From positions 1 through 35,124 of the forward strand of contig CAYRFQ010000083.1 in assembly GCA_964423615.1 (NCBI GenBank): 35,124 nt of DNA. Direction: 5' to 3'. The DNA comes from CAYRFQ01 sp964423615 (GTDB lineage Bacteria > Planctomycetota > Planctomycetia > Gemmatales > Gemmataceae). Below, piece by piece: positions 16,419 through 25,395 of the stretch (positions within the stretch are counted from its first letter, which is position 1; each line of letters starts with the position of its first letter). The notes beneath the pieces were generated by a model, which was given only the letters and a program-made list of their open reading frames with translations, was not told the origin of the DNA and did not search any database. A program made the position numbers and the translations under genes.

Positions 16419-17690
16419 CTATTTCTTCTTGCCAAAATGCATGTCTGCAAAATCCATGTATCGTTGCCAATCATAGAGTTTGACGTCGTGTCCGCCACTT
16501 CGGACGTGGTATCCAATCGTTCCCATCACAGGTCGATCGACCGAAGGCATTTTCTGTGCAGGTAGGCCCTTTTTACCGAGTAACCGATAAACCGGACTGG
16601 CATGGTACGCCGAGAGGAATTCACCACGCGGGTCAGCCCATCGGTCTTCGACGGCACTGGCCACGTACACGGGCCGCGGCGCAATGAGCGCCAGGAGCAT
16701 GTGTTGATCGACCGGCAACTCGTCTTCGTTGTTGTTGTACTTGTTGAAGTTATCGCAGAACCAATGTGGAAAGCTCTTGTTGATGCGTCCGACCGTCTCG
16801 CCGAATCGACGTCGGCTCAATGCAGCCCCACCGCATCCGGAATTGTTCGAAATCACGATCGCGAAACGTTCGTCCGCCGCCCCAGCCCAAAGCGACGTTT
16901 TGCCGAGCCTGGAATGGCCCATCACGATGACTTTGGTGTGGTCGACGTCGTCATCTTGTTCCAGATAATCCATTGCACAACTCAGGCCCCACGCCCAAGT
17001 CGCGATGCTTCCCCACGCCTCCGGACCGTTTTGCTTGAAGACGGAGTGAACGCCGTTCTTGAAACCATCGTCGAAATCCGGATCGATGTCGCCGTAGTAA
17101 ATAGTCGCGAGGCCGTAACCGCGGGCAAGAATTTCTTCGATGGCCCACCGACTCGAACGCACTCCTCGTGACTTCTCCGTGGCCTTGTGGTTGATGACGC
17201 CATAGTCTTTATTGTTTCGCATCCAACTTTTCGACAGCAGGATTCCCGGATCGTTGCCAATGGAGTGGTTGCCATAAAAGTTGAGCGTCAGAAAGACCGG
17301 AACGGGTTTCTTCACTTTGGCAGGAAGATAAATCAAGATGTGGATCTTTGGTCCATTTCCCTTACCGGTCAGGTAGATGGTTACTTGCTTCCGGATGGCT
17401 TTGCCGCCGAGGGCGTTCTTGTCGACGGTGACATCGTATTTGACGTTTTTCGGTCGCATCGGACTGCGACCGTAGACGTGTTTGCGGAACAACTCGAGGA
17501 TTTCCGGACGGCGTTTTGTACGCCACGTCTTGGCGTCAGTGACTTTCTGGCCATTCGCCAAAGTCAGTGGATCGGGCAAAGTGTATTGAGGTACTTTCTT
17601 TTCGTCGTAGTTCGGTTGGAATCTCTGGGCTTGGGTCAAACCCACAACGAACAAGGAGAACAGAAGACAGGTGAAGAGCAGACGAACCAT
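16419..17690 (-). CDS. Secreted CE15-family glucuronoyl esterase-like protein
   Basis: A 423-residue alpha/beta hydrolase with a signal peptide (LLFTCLLFSLFVVGLTQAQ, residues 4-22). The motif GHSRLGK (258-264, nucleophile Ser260) is the CE15 family signature, and downstream blocks FPHWFCDNFNKY (307-318), ALIAPRPVYVASAVEDRWADPRGEF and SGGHDVKLYDW (His401) complete the family pattern. CE15 enzymes split the ester between glucuronic acid in hemicellulose and lignin alcohols, which suits a planctomycete that degrades plant or algal glycans. The ribosome site GGAGG lies nine bases before the start at 17690. No other polysaccharide-degrading gene is adjacent. The true substrate may be a different uronic-acid ester. 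Confidence 0.9.
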   Translation of the reverse strand: MVRLLFTCLLFSLFVVGLTQAQRFQPNYDEKKVPQYTLPDPLTLANGQKVTDAKTWRTKRRPEILELFRKHVYGRSPMRPKNVKYDVTVDKNALGGKAIRKQVTIYLTGKGNGPKIHILIYLPAKVKKPVPVFLTLNFYGNHSIGNDPGILLSKSWMRNNKDYGVINHKATEKSRGVRSSRWAIEEILARGYGLATIYYGDIDPDFDDGFKNGVHSVFKQNGPEAWGSIATWAWGLSCAMDYLEQDDDVDHTKVIVMGHSRLGKTSLWAGAADERFAIVISNNSGCGGAALSRRRFGETVGRINKSFPHWFCDNFNKYNNNEDELPVDQHMLLALIAPRPVYVASAVEDRWADPRGEFLSAYHASPVYRLLGKKGLPAQKMPSVDRPVMGTIGYHVRSGGHDVKLYDWQRYMDFADMHFGKKK

Positions 17691-17959
17691 CGAGTGATTC
17701 CTCCAAGAGTGTCCGGTAAAGAGAGCATCTTTGCTATCTTACGGTGCCATCAGCATGACTCCGAGAAGATTCCCCGAGTTTGGCATTCTTCGCAGTCTCG
17801 ATGGTCGCGTCAGAAATATGGCTTTCCACCAAGTCCACGCCGGAAACCGAAGTTTTTGGACAAACCAACTACGTTCGGTTATTGTAATTATACTCACCCC
17901 TCCAAAGTTGCCGAAATCACAGTGGACGTTGCTTCCTCTCTCAGACTAGGGTTGATTCG

Positions 17960-18760
17960 ATGAATGCTCACAAACAAACGATGTTCTTGACGATGTGTTG
18001 CGTTGCCTTTTTGGTTTTCCTCAACCAAGACTCGACGGCACTCGCCCAACAGAACGCCAAAGTCGGAAGCGAAGATCTTCCCGTCCAGACTTGGATCGAC
18101 CAGTTGGGCCATTCTCGATTCACCAAGCGAGCAGAGGCTGCCAAAGAACTGCAACAGATCGGGTTGAAGGCGATTCCTCTGCTTTGCGAGGCGTTGGAGA
18201 ACAGCGATCCCGAAGTCGTCGACCGTGCCAGCGCCGTGCTCGAAATAGTACTCCAGACGACTTCGAAGCGGAATTTCAACTCGTTGCCGATGGGCGTTCT
18301 GGAGAATTTGGCGACTGGTCGCTTGAGTAATCTGTCGGCGTTGGCGATGACGATTTTGGCCGAGCAGAAAGATAAGAGCCAGAAAGCCAAGGCTTTGTTG
18401 ACGAAGCTCTCGAAAAGCTCCGATGAGAAGTTGGCTGCCATGGCCTTGGACGTGCTTGATCCCATGCCCACACACCCGACGGCCCGTATTTATTGGGAAC
18501 GCCGGTTGCGGATGAAAGCGTCGTTGAAAAGCTACAAGAAGGAACTCGCCGCTTTGCAAGACAAGAACGACACTAAGTCGCGGTTGCGTCGTTCTCAGTT
18601 GGAAAGCCTCATCCGGTCGAACGAACGAAGTATTCAGGCATACACCCGTTTGATCGACCGTTACCGTAACCGACCCACGCCGAATTTGCGTGGTCGTATT
18701 TTGCGGAGGGGCGTTCCAGCTCCCGCCGTCCAACGGATTCAGATTCGGATCAAGAACTAA
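17960..18760 (+). CDS. Exported HEAT-like repeat protein
   Basis: A 266-residue protein: signal peptide (MFLTMCCVAFLVFLNQDSTALAQ, about 8-30), then helical repeats typical of HEAT/armadillo proteins (FTKRAEAAKELQQIGLKAIPLLCEALENSDPEVVDRASAVLE, and LSALAMTILAEQ). From about 190 to 240 the sequence is charged and helical, likely a coiled coil, and the tail is strongly basic (RGRILRRGVPAPAVQRIQIRIKN). No catalytic residues are seen. It would be a protein-binding or structural factor of the periplasm. The 269-base gap upstream, shared with the divergent esterase gene, has an AT-rich stretch at about 17878-17895 that could hold a promoter. Confidence 0.75.
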   Translation: MNAHKQTMFLTMCCVAFLVFLNQDSTALAQQNAKVGSEDLPVQTWIDQLGHSRFTKRAEAAKELQQIGLKAIPLLCEALENSDPEVVDRASAVLEIVLQTTSKRNFNSLPMGVLENLATGRLSNLSALAMTILAEQKDKSQKAKALLTKLSKSSDEKLAAMALDVLDPMPTHPTARIYWERRLRMKASLKSYKKELAALQDKNDTKSRLRRSQLESLIRSNERSIQAYTRLIDRYRNRPTPNLRGRILRRGVPAPAVQRIQIRIKN

Positions 18761-18803
18761 ACCGCGTCGAATTTGAGACCGCAAGTTCCTGAGTGGTCAG
18801 AAT

Positions 18804-18851
18804 TCCTTGTATGTTATGTAGACGTCAAAACCTCTACAAAACATACAAGGA
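18804..18851 (+). promoter_or_regulatory. Long hairpin upstream of the cytochrome/DUF1549 gene
   Basis: TCCTTGTATGTT (18804-18815) pairs exactly with AACATACAAGGA (18840-18851). After one A-A mismatch the stem continues with TGTAG/CTACA, so 17 of 18 positions pair around a 12-base loop. It lies 44 bases after the HEAT-like gene and 75 before the next start. There is no T-run, so it may be a processing or leader structure, a terminator of another kind, or a small mobile repeat. Confidence 0.6.
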
Positions 18852-18925
18852 CTGAGTGAATCAGAAACTGACGTTTGCAAGTCAAACACGTTAAGACCCC
18901 CACCTTTTGGTTTCGGATAACTCCC

Positions 18926-21334
18926 ATGCCCTTGCCCCATCGTTTCACACGTTCCGTAATGTTGTTGATACTATTTTGGATCTTTGCGTCTCCAGGAAGT
19001 CTCTTCGCCGAAGACTTGCCTCGCAAGGTTCAATTTAATCGCGATATTCGCCCGATCCTCTCGAACAAGTGCTTCGCCTGTCATGGTCCGGATTCCACGA
19101 GCCGCAAAGCCGGTATTCGTTTTGACGTCGAAGGGGACATCAAAGATGACTTTGGCGGTTATCGAATTATCTTTTCCGGACACCCGGACAAGAGCGAGAT
19201 GATCGCTCGCATTACCCATCCCAGAGCGTCTCGCCGGATGCCTCCACCAAAGGGAGGCAAGGAAGTGACGGAGGAGGAAGTAGCGCTTTTGAAACAATGG
19301 ATCAAGCAAGGTGCTCCATTCGAGAAGCATTGGAGCTACGCCCCTCCGCGTCGTCCAGAAGTGCCGAAACTCAAAGACGCGCAATGGTGCAACAATCCCA
19401 TCGATAATTTCGTCCTGGCACGACTCGAAGCCGAAGGGTTGAAGCCCTCCCCGCGGGCAGATCGCGTGACGTTGATCCGACGTTTGCATTTCGATTTGAC
19501 CGGGCTGCCGCCGACGCCCGCCGATGTTGACGCGTTCCTCAAAGACGAGAGTCCCAACGCTTACGAACAGCTCGTCGACCGCTTATTGAAGTCACCGCAC
19601 TACGGCGAACGAATGGCCATGTACTGGCTGGATCTCGTGCGTTATGCGAGCACTGTCGGTTACCACGGCGACCAAGAACATAACATCGCACCGTATCGCG
19701 ACTGGGTCATCAAGGCGTTCCACGACAACATGCCGTTTGATCAGTTTACGACCGAACAACTCGCCGGAGATTTGTTGCCGAATCCGACGATCGATCAGAA
19801 GATTGCGACGGGCTATAACCGGTTACTCCAAACGACCCACGAAGGCGGAGCCCAAAACAAAGAGTATTTGGCCATCTACTTTGCCGATCGCGTCCGTAAC
19901 GTTTCGGCGGCTTGGATGGGCGGAACAGTCGGGTGTGCTCAGTGTCACAATCACAAATACGATCCCTACACTGCGAAGGATTTTTATAGCTTGGGAGCTT
20001 TTTTCGCGGACGTCAAAGAGCAAGGTGCCTTCCGGGCTCCGAACTCTTCCCCAACAAAGCGAGTGCCCGAACTTCAGGTTGTGTCGCCGCTCGATCGACT
20101 CGAAGCGGCCAAGCTCGAAAAACAAATTCAGCAACTTGAGAAGAAGATTGCCGACGCCGAATCTACCGATCTCAACACCATCAACGGGTGGAAGACAGAG
20201 CTTGCTAGCCTGCGAAAAGACCGTGCCGTGATCGCTGGCCGGAAACAATGGACGATGGTCACCGAAAGCGTGAAGCCAAGGACGATTCGCGTTTTGAATC
20301 GCGGTGACTGGATGGACACGAAAGGGGAAATCGTGACTCCGGCAGTCCCAGCGTTCCTGAAGCAAATCAGGACGAAGAAGGGTCAGCGGGCAACGCGGCT
20401 GGACCTCGCCAAGTGGTTGACATCGAAGGACAATCCGCAGACGGCACGAGTGTTCGTGAACCGGTTGTGGGCCCTTTACTTTGGTCGCGGGATTTCGAAG
20501 GACTTGGAAGACACAGGCTCGCAAGGAAGCTGGCCCACGCATCCGGCGTTGCTGGACTGGCTCGCGAAAGAATTCGTCGAAGAGGGCTGGAACGTCCAAC
20601 ACATGGTTCGATTGATGGTTTTGTCGAACGCTTATCAACAAAGCTCGGTGGCCGAGAAAGCCCTTCTCGAACGAGACCCAGAGAACGAACTCTATGCTCG
20701 CCAAAGTCGGTTCCGTTTGCCCGCCGAAATGATCCGTGACAACGCCCTTGCCATCAGCGGCCTCTTGGTCGATCGACTGGGTGGTCCGAGCGCTCGCCCT
20801 TACCAGCCAGAAGGCTACTACGCTCACCTCAATTTCCCCCGGCGACGATACAATCCTGATCGTAGTGCCAACCAATATCGTCGTGGTGTGTACGTCCATT
20901 GGCAGAGGCAGTTCTTGCACCCGATGTTGCGAGCCTTTGATGCTCCGTCTCGCGAAGAGTGCACGGCCCAGCGGTCGCAGAGCAACACGCCCCTGCAAGC
21001 TCTGACATTGCTCAATGATCCCACGTTCGTGGAAGCCGCGCGAGTGTTTGCTACCCGGATCATCAAGGAAGGTGGCAACTCGAACGAAGCCAAAATTCGT
21101 TGGGCGTGGCGAACTGCCCTTTCTCGGGATCCGTCAAAGCGTGAAGTAGCCATCTTGCTGCGATTGCAGAGCGATGCCCAACGACAATTTTCGCAGAACG
21201 ACAAAGCCGCCGAGCGTTTGGCGTCCGTCGGACTCGCTGCGCGACCTCACGATATTGCCGTGACTGAACTTGCCGCCTGGACGACCGTGGCGAGGACGAT
21301 CTTTAATTTGAATGAGACGATTACTCGGAATTAG
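18926..21334 (+). CDS. Planctomycete cytochrome (PSCyt1) plus DUF1549/DUF1553 protein
   Basis: An 802-residue protein of a family hugely expanded in planctomycetes. After a signal peptide (MLLILFWIFASPGSLFA, about 12-28) comes a cytochrome-c-like PSCyt1 domain with CFACH (49-53), then DUF1549 (about 145-350, starting PIDNFVLARLEAEGLKPSP and containing a second CAQCH, C337-H341), a coiled-coil stretch (about 395-430), and DUF1553 (about 495-775: WLTSKDNPQTARVFVNRLW, MVLSNAYQQSS, RDNALAISGLLVDRLGG). ATG 18926 is chosen over a TTG at 18875 because it leads directly into the signal peptide. Such genes are usually followed by a DUF1501 gene; here the next gene is feoA, so this one is an orphan. 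Role: probably haem-based, possibly in polysaccharide breakdown, but not established. Confidence 0.93.
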   Translation: MPLPHRFTRSVMLLILFWIFASPGSLFAEDLPRKVQFNRDIRPILSNKCFACHGPDSTSRKAGIRFDVEGDIKDDFGGYRIIFSGHPDKSEMIARITHPRASRRMPPPKGGKEVTEEEVALLKQWIKQGAPFEKHWSYAPPRRPEVPKLKDAQWCNNPIDNFVLARLEAEGLKPSPRADRVTLIRRLHFDLTGLPPTPADVDAFLKDESPNAYEQLVDRLLKSPHYGERMAMYWLDLVRYASTVGYHGDQEHNIAPYRDWVIKAFHDNMPFDQFTTEQLAGDLLPNPTIDQKIATGYNRLLQTTHEGGAQNKEYLAIYFADRVRNVSAAWMGGTVGCAQCHNHKYDPYTAKDFYSLGAFFADVKEQGAFRAPNSSPTKRVPELQVVSPLDRLEAAKLEKQIQQLEKKIADAESTDLNTINGWKTELASLRKDRAVIAGRKQWTMVTESVKPRTIRVLNRGDWMDTKGEIVTPAVPAFLKQIRTKKGQRATRLDLAKWLTSKDNPQTARVFVNRLWALYFGRGISKDLEDTGSQGSWPTHPALLDWLAKEFVEEGWNVQHMVRLMVLSNAYQQSSVAEKALLERDPENELYARQSRFRLPAEMIRDNALAISGLLVDRLGGPSARPYQPEGYYAHLNFPRRRYNPDRSANQYRRGVYVHWQRQFLHPMLRAFDAPSREECTAQRSQSNTPLQALTLLNDPTFVEAARVFATRIIKEGGNSNEAKIRWAWRTALSRDPSKREVAILLRLQSDAQRQFSQNDKAAERLASVGLAARPHDIAVTELAAWTTVARTIFNLNETITRN

Positions 21335-21371
21335 TTGTGTTTGATTTGTTGTTTGGAGCGTTCCGCAGGGA

Positions 21372-21430
21372 CGACAGATTGTAGCCAAGGCCTTTTCCGC
21401 GGGCTTACGGCATGCGGCTACAATCTGTCG
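21372..21430. repeat. 15-bp inverted-repeat element after the cytochrome gene
   Basis: CGACAGATTGTAGCC (21372-21386) and GGCTACAATCTGTCG (21416-21430) are exact inverted copies. Weaker pairing outside extends it to about GTTCCG at either end (about 21360-21443). It looks like a small intergenic palindromic element, and it could end the transcript of the preceding gene. Bases 21445-21580 show nothing else. Confidence 0.7.
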
Positions 21431-21580
21431 CAGTCTTCGGAACTTTCGACACAAATACGATGAACTTGAATCCCTCCGCGCCATTTTCCCGACCGAGAAA
21501 CATCCCGCTCCCCATCAACCATCTCAACCTTTTCATCGCCTAACGAATCGACCCCTTGACTTCTATGAAGGAAGCTTTAG

Positions 21581-21610
21581 ATAATAATTGATAGTGAGAC
21601 TTTATCTCAA
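21581..21610 (+). promoter_or_regulatory. Candidate Fur-type iron box ahead of feoA
   Basis: An AT-rich stretch starting ATAATAATTGATAG runs into TGAGACTTTATCTCA (21595-21609), an inverted repeat with a 5-base centre. It lies 36 bases before the feoA start and resembles ferric-uptake-regulator sites of the GATAAT type. It would be expected to repress the operon when iron is plentiful. The match is loose and rests partly on context. Confidence 0.4.
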
Positions 21611-21645
21611 TAACGGCAGTATTATTCTGCTTGAGGATTCCTACC

Positions 21646-21897
21646 TTGGATTACGCATTCACAGTTCCACTCGAAACGCTTCGAGCTGGCGAGTGGGCCG
21701 AAATTACTGATGTCGATGGTGAACCGAGTTGGGTGGGCCGCATGGCGGAGTTGGGACTCCAAGTTGGTGCAAAGTGCCAGATGATTCGGGGCGGATGTCC
21801 GTGCCTGGTCCGTGTCGGGGACACTCAGTTGAGCATTCGCAACCCTGGATGCTACCAAATCCTTGTTCAGCCAATCTCGGTATCCTCGATCCCATGA
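21646..21897 (+). CDS. feoA: FeoA family protein, first copy
   Basis: An 83-residue SH3-like protein of the FeoA family, a cytoplasmic partner of the FeoB ferrous iron transporter. It shows the family pattern: LRAGEWAEITDVDG near the start, WVGRMAELGLQVGAKCQMI in the middle and VRVGDTQLSIRNPGCYQILV at the end. No ATG fits. A TTG at 21646 has GAGG nine bases ahead and gives the best fit; a TTG at 21631 would add five residues. It carries cysteines in the GGCPC segment, unlike its neighbour. It is the first gene of feoA-feoA-feoB. Confidence 0.85.
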   Translation: MDYAFTVPLETLRAGEWAEITDVDGEPSWVGRMAELGLQVGAKCQMIRGGCPCLVRVGDTQLSIRNPGCYQILVQPISVSSIP

Positions 21898-21911
21898 TGG
21901 GGAGTTTTGAC

Positions 21912-22145
21912 ATGCCGACGCTTGCCGAAATGAAGACAGGCCAAAAGGCGATTATCGAACGCCTCGACGGAAATGACGCCATTGTCCAACGAATTTACGA
22001 AATGGGTGTGCTCGAAGGCGAGGAGATCGAAATCCTCGGATTTGCTCCCCTGGGTGATCCTATCGAGATTCTCGTGAAGGGGTATCGCCTGAGCCTGCGA
22101 CAACAAGAAGCGGCCCGCATCCATGTGACTCCAACGCCTTCCTGA
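21912..22145 (+). CDS. feoA: FeoA family protein, second copy
   Basis: A 77-residue FeoA protein: LAEMKTGQKAIIERLDGND, IVQRIYEMGVLEGEEIEILGFAPLGDPIEILVKGYRLSLRQQEA. The GxPIEI and LSLR blocks are typical of FeoA. The start at 21912 is chosen for GGGGAG seven bases ahead. Earlier in-frame ATGs exist at 21894 and 21897, and the 21894 one overlaps the previous stop codon, so coupled translation from there is also possible. Two FeoA domains before one FeoB are common in planctomycetes and other bacteria. The copies differ enough to have distinct roles. Confidence 0.88.
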   Translation: MPTLAEMKTGQKAIIERLDGNDAIVQRIYEMGVLEGEEIEILGFAPLGDPIEILVKGYRLSLRQQEAARIHVTPTPS

Positions 22146-22224
22146 GACATGACTTCGGTCGAATCGGTTGAACTCGAGCCAAATCAACCCAGAGACCACA
22201 CTTTATCGAGACCACCAACCTCCC

Positions 22225-24486
22225 ATGACAGCTCCTACCACGGCGACCTCGACGGCCACACCTACTATTGCTCTCGTTGGCAATCCGAACACAGGAAAGA
22301 CGACTCTCTTCAACGCGTTGTCGGGGCTTAACCAACGAGTCGGAAATTATCCCGGCGTGACGGTCGAGACGAAGAAGGGACAGTTTCGTCACGACGGACG
22401 GACGATCTCGGTCATCGATTTGCCTGGTACGTACAGTTTGGCAGCTCGGAGTCCCGACGAGATGGTGGCCGTTGATGTCATTTTGGGGGACCAAAACCAA
22501 GAGCCCCGCCCAGACGTGGTTGTCACGATTGTCGATGCTTCGAACCTCGAGCGAAATCTCTACCTTACCACTCAAGTGCTGGAGCTTGGTGTCCCGGTGG
22601 TGTGCGCTCTCAACATGATGGACGTGGCGCAATCCCAAGACATCAAGATCGATGTTGCGAGCCTATCTCAACAACTCGGTGTGCCCGTCGTACCGATCCA
22701 GGCCAACAAAAGCAAGGGATTGGTCGAACTGAAAGCGGCCATCCTGGAAGCCATCGGAAACGAACCGCCCCCGAACTCGCCACCGTTTCCCGAAGCCTTC
22801 GAACGGGAGGTCTCCGACTTGCAAGCGAGCCTCGGAAACGATGCTCGGACGTTTGTTGTCCGGCGGTTGTTACTCGACATCGGCGGCAGCATCGAACGCC
22901 GCTTCTTGGATGGCAACCATGCCGCGGTGAAAGAGCAACTATCAGCCGCCCGCGAACGACTGGCCGAAGCGAAGTGTCCGGTTCCTGCCGTAGAGGCTCG
23001 GACTCGCTATGCCTGGATTCGACAAATCACTGGGAGTTGCGTCACCCGACCGACCGATCGCCGAACGACCTGGACGGATCGTCTGGACTACGTCTTGACC
23101 CACAAATTGTGGGGTTCGTTGTCGTTTGCGGCGTTGATGCTTCTGGTCTTCGTCGCGATTTTCTGGGGCGGGGATGTGTTGATGGGTTGGGTTGAGGCTG
23201 GTCAGGAATGGATAGCCAATCTCGTCACGAACTCGATGTCGCCGGGACCTTTACGGAGCTTATTGGTCGATGGTGTTGTCGGTGGTGTCGGTGGCGTGTT
23301 GGTCTTCCTGCCCCAGATCATGATTCTCTTTGCGTTCATCGCAGTGCTCGAAGACTGCGGATATATGGCTCGCGCGGCGTACTTGATGGATAAGCTCATG
23401 TCTCGGGCAGGGCTCAGCGGCAAGTCGTTTATTCCGATGCTCTCGTCCGTGGCGTGCGCCATTCCTGGCATCATGGGTGCCCGCGTCATCGAAAACAACA
23501 GAGACCGCTTGGCGACCATCCTCGTCGCACCGCTGATGAGCTGCTCGGCGCGGCTGCCAGTGTATTTGTTGTTGACTTCGGCCTTTCTCGGCCCGCCACA
23601 TTTCCCGTGGTGGGTGCCAGCGATCGTTTTGTTCAGCATGTACCTGGTTGGAATTGTCGTCGCGCCAGTCGTTGCGTATGCCCTCAAAGGAACGCTCTTG
23701 AAAGGCGAGACGCCGCCATTCGTGATGGAGATGCCAGGGTACACAGTTCCTTCCATTCGATCGGTGTTGAACCGAATGGGCCAGGCCGGTTGGTTGTTCG
23801 TTCGTCGAGCCGGAACGTTGATCCTCGCAAGTATGATTGTGATTTGGGCGCTTTTGTATTTCCCCATGACGAACCCCGCAACCGGGGAGTTCTTTGAAAC
23901 CGAGATCGTGAAACTCGCAGAGACAATCGAAAACGAGGTAACGACACTCGAAGAACTCGAAGAACTCGAGGGCTTGTCGGAGGAAGAGAAAAGCACCAGG
24001 AAGGAACTCAAAGCGAAGGTCGCACCAGTAAAGGCGAAAATCAACCAACTCGAACAAGAGTGGCGTACGAACAGTATCCTGGGACAAATGGGCAAGGCCA
24101 TCGAACCGATCGTAGAGCCTCTGGGGTGGGATTGGAAAATCGGGATGGCCGCGATTGCGAGTTTCCCTGCCCGCGAGGTGTTTGTGGGGACGCTGGGAAT
24201 CATCTACAGCCAGGGGGAAGTCGACGCAGGTGACGAGGGAGCAAGGGCCGAACTCGGTGACGCCGTGAAGCAAGAATTCGAGACTCATCCCATCCCGACG
24301 GCCCTTTCCATTATGGTGTTCTTCGCTCTATGTGCTCAGTGTGTCTCGACGCTCGCTGTCATCAAACGCGAGACGAACAGTTGGTTTTGGCCCGCGTTCA
24401 CGTTTGCGTATATGACGATCCTGGCTTACATTGGAGCTCTCGTCGTTTACCAAGTCGGTGTGTTGATCTCGAATCTCATCTCGTGA
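22225..24486 (+). CDS. feoB: FeoB, ferrous iron transporter
   Basis: A 753-residue inner-membrane protein that takes up Fe2+ using an N-terminal GTPase-like domain. The G motifs are clear: GNPNTGKTT (19-27), PGVT (43-46), DLPG (65-68), NMMD (130-133) and IQANKSKG (158-165). The membrane part starts at about residue 300, with the Gate regions SSVACAIPGIMGAR (near 409) and SCSARLPVYLL (from 439). A charged, heptad-like insert of about 55 residues (562-615) lies between membrane segments, longer than in classical FeoB. ATG 22225 is chosen; a TTG at 22168 would add 19 residues with no family match. It starts 79 bases after the second feoA and is probably in the same transcript. No feoC was seen. 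Confidence 0.95.
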   Translation: MTAPTTATSTATPTIALVGNPNTGKTTLFNALSGLNQRVGNYPGVTVETKKGQFRHDGRTISVIDLPGTYSLAARSPDEMVAVDVILGDQNQEPRPDVVVTIVDASNLERNLYLTTQVLELGVPVVCALNMMDVAQSQDIKIDVASLSQQLGVPVVPIQANKSKGLVELKAAILEAIGNEPPPNSPPFPEAFEREVSDLQASLGNDARTFVVRRLLLDIGGSIERRFLDGNHAAVKEQLSAARERLAEAKCPVPAVEARTRYAWIRQITGSCVTRPTDRRTTWTDRLDYVLTHKLWGSLSFAALMLLVFVAIFWGGDVLMGWVEAGQEWIANLVTNSMSPGPLRSLLVDGVVGGVGGVLVFLPQIMILFAFIAVLEDCGYMARAAYLMDKLMSRAGLSGKSFIPMLSSVACAIPGIMGARVIENNRDRLATILVAPLMSCSARLPVYLLLTSAFLGPPHFPWWVPAIVLFSMYLVGIVVAPVVAYALKGTLLKGETPPFVMEMPGYTVPSIRSVLNRMGQAGWLFVRRAGTLILASMIVIWALLYFPMTNPATGEFFETEIVKLAETIENEVTTLEELEELEGLSEEEKSTRKELKAKVAPVKAKINQLEQEWRTNSILGQMGKAIEPIVEPLGWDWKIGMAAIASFPAREVFVGTLGIIYSQGEVDAGDEGARAELGDAVKQEFETHPIPTALSIMVFFALCAQCVSTLAVIKRETNSWFWPAFTFAYMTILAYIGALVVYQVGVLISNLIS

Positions 24487-24675
24487 CATCTCGGTGAATT
24501 GTCCATGCTTGGGACCACGCAGGGGAGTCTTTCCGATCGCAAGAACACGGCAGAGTTCTCAATCGACACTTTCGTTCCGATTGTCGAGATTGGATGATTT
24601 GCAACCCTTCGCGGCTCAACACACAACGGACACGGATAGTTTTCGCGTTCCAAGATGTGTGGCCGCTACTTTGGT

Positions 24676-25395
24676 TCATTGGCCGCGTAGCACTTCCTGG
24701 TCGACTGCCTTCTTCCTGGTCAATCCACCCCAGAGCTTGACTAGAAGGGGGAGGGCGGCTGCCAAGGCAGCCCAGATGCTGATCGGAGGTAGCCCCCACT
24801 GCCAAGTTCCTGGAGTGATCCAGCCCTTCCAGCCAAAGGCAATCATATGGGCTACGACCAGACTCAGGCATAAGTAGCCCATTCGTTGGGTTCGTTTCCA
24901 TCGAGCACCACCTAAAGCCTTTGGCATCATCGGGAGAGTCGTGATGGCTGGGATCGACAAAGCCCAAAGAGCAAGCACGCCTACGGCGAGTCCTAACTCG
25001 CCAAAGAAGCTGAGTCGGCCACTTTCTTCGAAGAATTTCTTTAAATAGGCTGGATTGAGTAGACAGACGGAAAACAAAGTGTGAATGGCCGCCAAGGAAA
25101 AACCTACCAGCCCGCAAAATTTAATCACGACCAGTTTCACTCTGGGATCGTCGTTATGCCAATTGAAAACCCGTCCGACCAGATAGGAGCAAGCCACAAA
25201 AAACACCGCGGCTAACGAAGTTGCTTTGTTGAGGATGAAAAGTGGAAGGTGGTCCCAAGGGACCCCTCCTGCGATATGGTAACGCAGAATCGAGTACGCC
25301 AAGGCCACGCCAAATACAACAGCGAACCACCTCACGGTTACCGGTTGCCAGAGCCGATTCTCTGAATGCTCTGCACTGGTGGATTCTTCGTTCAT
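24676..25395 (-). CDS. Ferric-reductase-like membrane protein
   Basis: A 239-residue protein with about six membrane helices (about 23-42, 54-75, 92-112, 131-153, 172-190 and 203-222). Histidines inside helices (H105 and H183) sit as expected for haem-b ligands in the ferric reductase-like membrane domain. No FAD or NADPH domain is present, so it would need a partner for electrons. The gene converges with feoB (gap of 189 bases with no clear feature). The neighbourhood suggests a role in reducing Fe3+ or in iron-linked redox, but this is inference; MsrQ-type or other haem membrane proteins are alternatives. Confidence 0.65.
   Translation of the reverse strand: MNEESTSAEHSENRLWQPVTVRWFAVVFGVALAYSILRYHIAGGVPWDHLPLFILNKATSLAAVFFVACSYLVGRVFNWHNDDPRVKLVVIKFCGLVGFSLAAIHTLFSVCLLNPAYLKKFFEESGRLSFFGELGLAVGVLALWALSIPAITTLPMMPKALGGARWKRTQRMGYLCLSLVVAHMIAFGWKGWITPGTWQWGLPPISIWAALAAALPLLVKLWGGLTRKKAVDQEVLRGQ

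Noticed and set aside
22149..22331. A small gene starting at ATG 22149 between feoA and feoB, possible feoC
   Set aside because: It overlaps the feoB start in another frame and its translation has no FeoC features.
23202..24288. Open frames of over 330 codons on the minus strand opposite feoB
   Set aside because: feoB is unmistakable on the plus strand, and the antisense frames have no family features.
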